Shown in pieces: positions 58,008 to 64,000 of a stretch of DNA of 64,000 bases. Below the pieces are notes generated by a model, which had not been told where the DNA came from, ran no database searches, and saw nothing but the letters and a program-made list of their open reading frames with translations. Position numbers and translations under genes: made by a program. How positions within the stretch are numbered: position 1 is the first letter of the stretch; every line of letters begins with the position of its first letter. The DNA is from Microbulbifer halophilus (lineage in GTDB: Bacteria; Pseudomonadota; Gammaproteobacteria; Pseudomonadales; Cellvibrionaceae): positions 1-64,000 of the forward strand of contig NZ_JAPIVK010000007.1 in assembly GCF_026183675.1 (NCBI RefSeq), in the 5' to 3' direction.

Positions 58008-59513
58008 ATGCCCCAAACGGTTATCTCTGGTTTCATTCATAATTTTCTCGGCAATGCACCGGCCTGGTACAAAAAAACCATCATTCTCTTTCTGGTAGTC
58101 AACCCGCTGGTGATGTGGGTGATGGGGCCGGTTGCCGCAGGCTGGCTGCTGGTGGGAGAGTTTATCTTCACCCTGGCGATGGCGCTCAAGTGCTATCCCC
58201 TGCTTCCCGGTGGGCTTCTGGCGGTCGAGGCCTTGCTGATCGGGCTCGCGACGCCCGGTGCGGTCTATCGTGAGGTGTCCGCCAACCTGCCGGTGATCCT
58301 GCTGCTCATGTTTATGGTGGCAGGGATCTATTTCATGAAGCAGTTGTTGCTGGTTGCATTTACCCGGATCCTGATTGATGTAGGCTCCAAGCCCGCCCTC
58401 TCCCTGCTGTTTTGCGGCGCAGCTGCGGTACTGTCAGCATTTCTGGACGCACTGACGGTAACCGCGGTCATCATCAGTGTGGCCGTGGGTTTCTATTCCG
58501 TGTACCACAAGGTCGCCTCAGGTCGCGGCTATCACCATGCCGACCACGACGCAAACTGCGATAAAAATATCATCGAACTGCACCGGGAAGACCTGGTTCA
58601 ATTTCGGGCCTTTCTCCGTAGCCTGCTGATGCACGGTGCCATCGGTACCGCGCTGGGGGGCGTCGCCACCATGGTGGGTGAGCCACAGAACCTGCTGATT
58701 GCCAAAGTGGTGGGCTGGGACTTTGTCGAGTTCTTCCAGCGCATGGCCCCCATCAGCCTGCCGGTATTCGTTGCCGGCCTGGTCACCTGCTGGCTACTGG
58801 AGAAACTGAGCTGGTTTGGCTACGGCGCGCACCTGCCAAGGCCGGTTCGCCGGGTACTGGAAGAGTTCGCCGAAGAAGAGCGCGGCAAGCGCAGCAAATC
58901 GGAGCAGGCCGCACTCTGGGTCCAGGCAATCGCCGCTCTGGTGCTGGTCATCGGACTGGCACTGCACATAGCCGAGGTCGGCCTGATTGGACTGCTGGTG
59001 ATCGTCCTGATCACCTCGTTCAATGGCGTCACGGACGAGCACCAGATTGGCAAGGCATTCCAGGAGTCGCTGCCGTTTACCTCTCTGCTGGTGGTATTTT
59101 TTGCCGTAGTCGCGGTAATCCACCAGCAACACCTGTTCGAGCCGGTAATTGACTTTGTGCTTGCATTGCCCGAGGCGCAGCAGCCGGCCATGTTCTTTGT
59201 GGCCAATGGCGTGCTGTCGATGATCAGTGACAATGTGTTTGTGGCAACGGTCTACATCAGCGAAATCAAACAGGCACTGGCTGCCGGTACCATCAGTGCC
59301 GATCACTTTGAGAAACTGGCGGTCGCCATCAATACAGGTACCAATCTGCCCAGTGTCGCAACCCCGAATGGTCAGGCTGCTTTTCTCTTTCTGCTGACCT
59401 CCGCCATTGCGCCGCTGGTGCGTCTCTCCTACGGGCGGATGGTTGTCATGGCGCTGCCTTACACGCTGGTGCTTGGCGGTGTCGGCCTGATCTCCGTTAT
59501 CCAGTTCCTGTAA
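58008..59513 (+). CDS. nhaB: NhaB Na+/H+ antiporter
   Basis: A 501-residue inner-membrane Na+/H+ antiporter of the NhaB family, close to the E. coli protein in length and motif content. [122 protein letters not shown], and [35 protein letters not shown] are all conserved. It exports Na+ using the proton gradient, in line with the Mrp system elsewhere in the window and a saline habitat. Confidence 0.96.
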   Translation: MPQTVISGFIHNFLGNAPAWYKKTIILFLVVNPLVMWVMGPVAAGWLLVGEFIFTLAMALKCYPLLPGGLLAVEALLIGLATPGAVYREVSANLPVILLLMFMVAGIYFMKQLLLVAFTRILIDVGSKPALSLLFCGAAAVLSAFLDALTVTAVIISVAVGFYSVYHKVASGRGYHHADHDANCDKNIIELHREDLVQFRAFLRSLLMHGAIGTALGGVATMVGEPQNLLIAKVVGWDFVEFFQRMAPISLPVFVAGLVTCWLLEKLSWFGYGAHLPRPVRRVLEEFAEEERGKRSKSEQAALWVQAIAALVLVIGLALHIAEVGLIGLLVIVLITSFNGVTDEHQIGKAFQESLPFTSLLVVFFAVVAVIHQQHLFEPVIDFVLALPEAQQPAMFFVANGVLSMISDNVFVATVYISEIKQALAAGTISADHFEKLAVAINTGTNLPSVATPNGQAAFLFLLTSAIAPLVRLSYGRMVVMALPYTLVLGGVGLISVIQFL

Positions 59514-59531
59514 ATCTCTATCGAACAATAA

Positions 59532-59551
59532 GGCACAGCTGCGGCTGTGCC
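59532..59551 (+). terminator. Hairpin between nhaB and sulP
   Basis: GGCACAGC and GCTGTGCC (8 bp) flank TGCG, 18 nt after the nhaB stop. A weak T-rich tail (CTGCTTGTTTC) follows, so it may be a partial terminator separating nhaB from the sulP genes. Confidence 0.55.
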
Positions 59552-59589
59552 CTGCTTGTTTCAAACTTTCTTTGGGGTACTCAAAAACG

Positions 59590-61077
59590 ATGTTCAGAAG
59601 TATACGCACAAACTGGTTTGCCAACATCCGAGGCGACCTCCTCGCCGGTATTGTGGTAGCGCTGGCCTTGATTCCCGAGGCGATCGCCTTTTCCATTATT
59701 GCCGGGGTTGACCCCAAAGTGGGGCTGTATGCCTCTTTCTGTATCTCTGTCGTTGTCGCCTTTGTGGGCGGTCGGGCGGGCATGATTTCAGCCGCGACCG
59801 GGGCCATGGCATTGCTGATGGTGACACTGGTAAAAGAGCATGGTCTGGAATACCTGCTGGCGGCGACATTGTTGACCGGGGTACTGCAGATCATCGCCGG
59901 CTACCTGAAACTCGGGGCGTTGATGCGCTTTGTATCGCGATCGGTAGTGACGGGGTTTGTGAATGCCCTGGCGATCCTGATCTTTATGGCCCAGTTGCCG
60001 GAACTGACGAACGTCACCTGGCATGTATACGCCATGACCGCAGCGGGGTTGGGGATCATCTACCTTTTCCCGTTGATTCCGTTCATCGGCCGCATCGTGC
60101 CGTCTCCGCTGATCTGTATCGTGGCGCTGACCGGCGTGGCCATGTACCTGAACCTGGACATCCGCACTGTCGGCGATATGGGGCAACTGCCGGACACCCT
60201 GCCGGTATTCCTGTGGCCGGAAGTACCGCTGAACCTGGAAACCCTGACGATCATCCTCCCCTACTCCGTTGCGCTTACCGTCGTGGGCCTGCTCGAATCC
60301 ATGATGACCGCGACCATCGTCGACGACCTGACAGATACCCCCAGCGACAAAAACCGCGAGTGCAAAGGCCAGGGTGTCGCCAATATCGGCGCCGGCCTGA
60401 TGGGCGGCATGGCCGGCTGTGCGATGATTGGCCAGTCCATCATCAACATCAAATCCGGCGGCCGCACACGCCTGTCCACCCTCTCTGCCGGCGTCTTCCT
60501 ACTGTTGATGGTACTGGTGCTGGATCAATGGCTGGTGCAGATCCCGATGGCCGCGCTGGTAGCAGTAATGATCATGGTCGCCATCGGCACCTTCAGCTGG
60601 GGGTCGATCAAGAATCTCAAGGAGCATCCGCTCTCTACCAATATCGTCATGGTGGTTACCGTGGTAATCGTGGTGGCAACCCACAACCTGGCATTCGGGG
60701 TACTGGCCGGTGTGCTGCTTGCCGCGCTGTTCTTTGCCAACAAGGTGGGGCATTTCATGCTGGTGAACTCGGGTTATGATGAAGAGAGTGATACCCGCAC
60801 CTACAATGTGGTCGGACAGGTATTCTTCAGCTCTTCCGAGAAATTCATGGACTCGTTCGACTTCAAGGAAGCCGTCGAAAATGTGGTCATCGACCTGAGT
60901 CGTGCCCATTTCTGGGATATCACTGCAGTTGCGGCACTGGACAAGGCCGTCATCAAATTTCGCCGGGAAGGCGCCGAAGTCGAGATCATCGGCTTGAATG
61001 AAGCGAGCGCCACTATCGTCGATCGCTTCGGGGTACACGATAAACCGGACGCTGTTGAGCGTCTGATGGGTCACTGA
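59590..61077 (+). CDS. SulP (SLC26)-family anion transporter with STAS domain
   Basis: About 495 residues from the ATG at 59590. The sulfate-permease membrane domain (about 10-385) starts [35 protein letters not shown], the SulP signature. [52 protein letters not shown] is the central conserved region. A STAS domain (about 400-490) carries [22 protein letters not shown]. Substrates in the family include sulfate and bicarbonate; adjacency to a Usp gene, 13 nt downstream, occurs in several marine bacteria, and the DxT/S-less loop does not settle specificity. Confidence 0.92.
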   Translation: MFRSIRTNWFANIRGDLLAGIVVALALIPEAIAFSIIAGVDPKVGLYASFCISVVVAFVGGRAGMISAATGAMALLMVTLVKEHGLEYLLAATLLTGVLQIIAGYLKLGALMRFVSRSVVTGFVNALAILIFMAQLPELTNVTWHVYAMTAAGLGIIYLFPLIPFIGRIVPSPLICIVALTGVAMYLNLDIRTVGDMGQLPDTLPVFLWPEVPLNLETLTIILPYSVALTVVGLLESMMTATIVDDLTDTPSDKNRECKGQGVANIGAGLMGGMAGCAMIGQSIINIKSGGRTRLSTLSAGVFLLLMVLVLDQWLVQIPMAALVAVMIMVAIGTFSWGSIKNLKEHPLSTNIVMVVTVVIVVATHNLAFGVLAGVLLAALFFANKVGHFMLVNSGYDEESDTRTYNVVGQVFFSSSEKFMDSFDFKEAVENVVIDLSRAHFWDITAVAALDKAVIKFRREGAEVEIIGLNEASATIVDRFGVHDKPDAVERLMGH

Positions 61078-61090
61078 AGGAGTTTCCAGG

Positions 61091-61972
61091 ATGACAGACA
61101 AGCAGACAGACTCCACACACGAACACGTGATCGTTGCCTGCATCGATGGCTCCACCGCGGCGCCATCGGTATGCGATTACTCGGCCTGGCTCAGCAAACA
61201 CATGGGCGCGCCCCTGATGCTGCTTCACGTACTTGACGAAGACAAGTATCCGGCAGAATCGGATATGGCCGGCAATATCGGTCTGGGCAGCCGGGAGCAG
61301 TTGCTCGAACAGTTGGCAGAACTGGATCAGAAACGCAGCAAATTGGCGCTGCAGTACGGCCATTTGATGCTGGATGAGGCGGAAAAGCGGGTCGCTGCAT
61401 CCGGGGTCGACAACCCGGTAAAACGCCAGCGCCATGATGAATTGGCCGGTTCTTTGCGGGAACTGGAGCAGGAATCGCGAGTATTCGTTCTGGGCCTGCA
61501 TGGCGAAAGCAGCACTGAAACAGGACGACATATCGGAAGCCAGTTGGAAACGGTAATTCGCAGCGTGCATAAACCCGTTTTCCTGGTTCCCGATGAATTC
61601 TCTGAACCTCGCAGTGCCATGCTGGCTTTCGATGGCAGCGCAACAGCTTTCAGGAGCATCGACCTGCTCGCCGATGCGGGCCTGTTCAAAGACCTGCCCC
61701 TGCACCTTGTGATGGTGGGTTCAGATACCCAAGAGCACCGTGAACAACTCAGGCAGGCGGCGGAAACGCTGAGAGGTCGGGGTATGGACACCAACATCGC
61801 GATTCGGTCCGGTGATGTTGAGGAAACCCTGCATTCCTACCAGGAGCAACACGATATCGACGTTCTGATTATGGGAGCCTATGGTCACTCCCGTATCCGG
61901 CAGTTTCTGATTGGCAGTACGACGACAAAAATGCTCGAAACCGCGAAGAAGCCCCTGATGATCCTTCGCTGA
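61091..61972 (+). CDS. Tandem-domain universal stress protein (UspA family)
   Basis: A 293-residue cytoplasmic protein with two Usp domains. Domain 1 (about 9-155) begins HVIVACIDGSTAAPSVCDYSAWLS; domain 2 (about 170-292) ends DVLIMGAYGHSRIRQFLIGSTTTKMLETAKKPLMILR, which has the GxxG-x9-GS/T ATP-binding pattern. Domain 1 lacks an equally clear nucleotide loop. It follows sulP by 13 nt and precedes the isocitrate dehydrogenase by 46 nt, so it likely shares their transcript and may regulate the transporter. Confidence 0.9.
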   Translation: MTDKQTDSTHEHVIVACIDGSTAAPSVCDYSAWLSKHMGAPLMLLHVLDEDKYPAESDMAGNIGLGSREQLLEQLAELDQKRSKLALQYGHLMLDEAEKRVAASGVDNPVKRQRHDELAGSLRELEQESRVFVLGLHGESSTETGRHIGSQLETVIRSVHKPVFLVPDEFSEPRSAMLAFDGSATAFRSIDLLADAGLFKDLPLHLVMVGSDTQEHREQLRQAAETLRGRGMDTNIAIRSGDVEETLHSYQEQHDIDVLIMGAYGHSRIRQFLIGSTTTKMLETAKKPLMILR

Positions 61973-62018
61973 TACATTCCTCTGTGAAAACCGGGCAATC
62001 ACATACAAGGAGAACACT

Positions 62019-63044
62019 GTGAGTAACAACACCATTACCGTAATTCGAGGCGACGGCATTGGCCCCGACATTGTGGATGCGACCCTGCAAGTACTGGATC
62101 ACCTGAATTGCGGTCTGAGCTATGAGTTCGCCGAAGCCGGCCTGTCCGCGATGGAGAATACTGGGGAACTACTCCCCGAAACGACTCTGGAGACCATTGC
62201 CCGCAACAAAGTCGCACTCAAGGGACCGCTGATGACGCCGGTGGGCGGCGGCTTCAAGTCTCTCAATGTCAGCCTGCGCCAGCACTTCCAGCTCTACGCC
62301 AACGTTCGCCCGGTGCTCTCCATTCCGGGAACCCGGGCGCGCTTCGAGGATGTCGATATCATTACGGTGCGGGAAAATACCGAGGGTATGTATTCGGGTG
62401 CCGGCCAGCGCGTGTCCGATGACGAGCGGGTTGCGGAAGCCATGAGCGTTATTACCCGCGAAGGCGCTTCCCGTATCCTGAACTACGCGTTTGAACTGGC
62501 GCGGAAGGAAGGCCGCAAGAAGGTAACGGTCGTGCACAAGGCCAACATCCTCAAATCCACCTCCGGACTCTTCCTCAAGGTCGCGCGGGAAATTGCGGAA
62601 ACTTATCCCGAGATCGAGATGCAGGAGATGATCGTCGACAACGCCTGCATGCAGCTGGTCATGAATCCGCAGCAGTTCGACCTGATCGTGACCACCAACC
62701 TGTTCGGCGATATTCTCTCCGACTTGTGCGCCGGTCTGGTAGGTGGCCTGGGTATGGCCCCGGGTGCCAACATCGGCGACGACTGCGCCATTTTTGAAGC
62801 AGTACACGGCAGCGCCCCGGATATCGCCGGCAAGAATATTGCCAATCCCACGGCTATCCTGCTGGGCGCCTGCCAGATGCTCGACCACCTGGACCAGGGG
62901 GATAGAGCCCGGATGATCCGACAGGCACTGCAGGATGTGATCGCGGCCGGCGACCGCACCACCCCCGACCTGGGCGGCAATGGCGGCACCCGCGAATTTA
63001 CCCAGGCGCTGCTGGATCGCCTGGATCAGCTCCAGGCGGGATAA
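62019..63044 (+). CDS. NAD-dependent isocitrate dehydrogenase-type enzyme (IDH/IMDH family)
   Basis: A 341-residue beta-decarboxylating dehydrogenase, with a GTG start preceded by AAGGAG. The substrate loop [18 protein letters not shown] (Ser/Asn/Arg) is the isocitrate type, and the Tyr in [10 protein letters not shown] and Lys in VVHKANILK are catalytic. [19 protein letters not shown] supplies Mg-binding Asp residues. [17 protein letters not shown] has the Asp-Ile pair typical of NAD use, not the Lys-Tyr of NADP enzymes. It converts isocitrate to 2-oxoglutarate with NADH formation. Homoisocitrate or isopropylmalate activity is less likely. Confidence 0.9.
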   Translation: MSNNTITVIRGDGIGPDIVDATLQVLDHLNCGLSYEFAEAGLSAMENTGELLPETTLETIARNKVALKGPLMTPVGGGFKSLNVSLRQHFQLYANVRPVLSIPGTRARFEDVDIITVRENTEGMYSGAGQRVSDDERVAEAMSVITREGASRILNYAFELARKEGRKKVTVVHKANILKSTSGLFLKVAREIAETYPEIEMQEMIVDNACMQLVMNPQQFDLIVTTNLFGDILSDLCAGLVGGLGMAPGANIGDDCAIFEAVHGSAPDIAGKNIANPTAILLGACQMLDHLDQGDRARMIRQALQDVIAAGDRTTPDLGGNGGTREFTQALLDRLDQLQAG

Positions 63045-63371
63045 TTCCCGCGGCCCCGGCGGTGCAACACTCGCATGGTCGGGCGGCCTCTCTCGAATAC
63101 CACCTCTTCGCTCTGCCGTGCTCAACCTGTGCACGGCTCGGGTAATGCACCCGATTATCTACGCCGGGCGCAAGCAGACCACCACCTGTGGCGGCTCACA
63201 ATCTCTCTTCATTGCTTCCAGTTTCGGATTTGGCATCACCGCCAGCACGAACTGCATGATCTACCAGGTTGAGCGGACACTTCTGGTGAGCTTGACGCCG
63301 ATGGCCGGCCGCAGGTTTTGGTGGATATGCTCCACAGTGGGAACGGAGAGCCCGGGACCGACTAAACCGGC
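63045..63371. other. Gene-free stretch between isocitrate dehydrogenase and DksA-like gene
   Basis: A 327-bp region with coding-like GC content but no start codon, ribosome site and family motif together in any frame. It lies between two converging genes and could hold a decayed gene. No strong terminator, tRNA or repeat was seen. Confidence 0.5.
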
Positions 63372-63713
63372 TCAGCGATCGCGCTCCGACGCGCATTCGA
63401 TGCACAGCGGGGCAGCCGGATCGAGCTCCAGGCGGCGCGGGTCGATGGGCTCGTCGCAACTGACGCAATAGCCGTAGCTGCCATCGTCGCAGCGATGCAG
63501 GGCCGCCTCGATACGCCGCAATTCCCGCTCCGCCCGCTGGCGATTGTCGACTGCCATGGCCTGCTGTTGCAGGGCATCCATACGCGAAAGGCGGCCGACA
63601 CTGGACTGATCCAGTGCGACAGTGGCCGTGGAAGCCTTGCGGGTATCCGCAAGGCCGAGAATCGCTTCTCTGGCGGCGAGCAATCTGCTCCTGTACTGGT
63701 CGATGTCCGACAT
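63372..63713 (-). CDS. DksA/TraR-family C4 zinc-finger protein
   Basis: A 113-residue protein. An N-terminal coiled-coil segment (about 5-75) includes LDQSSVGRLSRMDALQQQ, common in short TraR/DksA proteins. The zinc finger is CVSCDEPIDPRRLELDPAAPLCIEC with Cys83, Cys86, Cys104 and Cys107. Shorter than DksA (about 150), it lacks the long coiled coil and is probably an RNA-polymerase secondary-channel accessory protein. The start ATG at 63713 is clear. No operon partner is evident. Confidence 0.88.
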   Translation of the reverse strand: MSDIDQYRSRLLAAREAILGLADTRKASTATVALDQSSVGRLSRMDALQQQAMAVDNRQRAERELRRIEAALHRCDDGSYGYCVSCDEPIDPRRLELDPAAPLCIECASERDR

Positions 63714-63914
63714 GTCGATTAGATCCTGGCCCTCTTAAACGGTTTATAATAGGGCCCGATGCACTTATTGGCCAGGAGTGGCGCCCGCCATTCCGGCTCC
63801 TTCGCCAGAAAATGCGGTCTCGCCCTCCCGGCCCCGATACGTGCAAGACCACACACCAAGAAGTTGCCGCTATTTACCTGTAGGATCGGCACAAATCGGC
63901 AGGATTGCCTATTT

Positions 63915-63931
63915 GGACGCCGGAGGCGTCC
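63915..63931. repeat. GGACGCC-GGA-GGCGTCC hairpin at the right edge
   Basis: A perfect 7-bp dyad followed by a second smaller one, GCGCC...GGCGC, near 63945-63960. The surrounding 63714-64000 segment has no supported gene and looks like an extragenic palindromic repeat cut by the window edge. Confidence 0.35.
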
Positions 63932-64000
63932 GCGCAGCGGGCGAGCGCCAGGGATGGCGCGAGTCAAAGGAGCGCAGCGGCGTGCCCATCCTACCCACTG

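Noticed and set aside
63719..63967. 82-codon minus-strand open frame at the right edge
   Set aside because: No ribosome site, covers palindromic repeats, and the translation is Arg/Pro-rich without motifs.

Overview
The window is GC-rich, densely coded chromosomal DNA from a gammaproteobacterium. Gene content (NhaB, an Mrp-type cation antiporter operon, SulP, Prc, MsrPQ, XthA, ModE, two-partner secretion, several sulfotransferases) suggests a marine or halophilic member of the Cellvibrionales, perhaps Microbulbifer-like. That placement is inferred from gene families only; there is no rRNA or tRNA gene here.

Layout. (1) 79-14000, mostly minus strand: an outer-membrane beta-barrel gene, a small membrane protein, then a contact-dependent inhibition (CDI) / two-partner secretion locus read cdiB, cdiA, candidate immunity gene. 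The cdiA reading frame is broken by a seven-G run inside its extended signal peptide, and a 164-bp miniature inverted-repeat element fills the cdiB-cdiA gap. (2) 14169-19624: AcrAB-type multidrug RND pump with a divergent TetR repressor; two palindromes sit in the divergent promoters. (3) 19666-23919: four sulfotransferase-like genes and one glycosyltransferase. (4) 24038-31522: a nine-gene operon for an Mrp-type cation/proton antiporter whose order resembles the antiporter half of archaeal Mbh, with three MrpD-like subunits and no full-length MrpA. (5) 32275-51594: a metal-handling island. It holds a two-component system and a CusCBA-type pump, YnfA, a bufferin-like copper-peptide RiPP cluster (MNIO enzyme, DUF2063 partner, DoxX protein, YiiX-like peptidase, precursor), and a CzcCBA-type pump. 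Two further miniature elements lie between the RiPP cluster and the Czc operon. (6) 51704-63713: MsrPQ, Prc, XthA, a ModE-type regulator, NhaB, a SulP/Usp/NAD-isocitrate dehydrogenase gene set, and a DksA/TraR zinc-finger protein.

The strongest unusual signals are these. In the bufferin-like cluster the full precursor has been displaced downstream, while a 22-codon in-frame deletion remnant of the precursor occupies the usual site in front of the MNIO gene; both copies keep a shared upstream motif. A CTAG-flanked miniature element is present three times, two copies about 98% identical. The cdiA gene has a canonical start and signal peptide that are out of frame with the remaining 3300 codons. 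The Mrp operon has a Mbh-like order. All product names rest on motif and family recognition without database searches.
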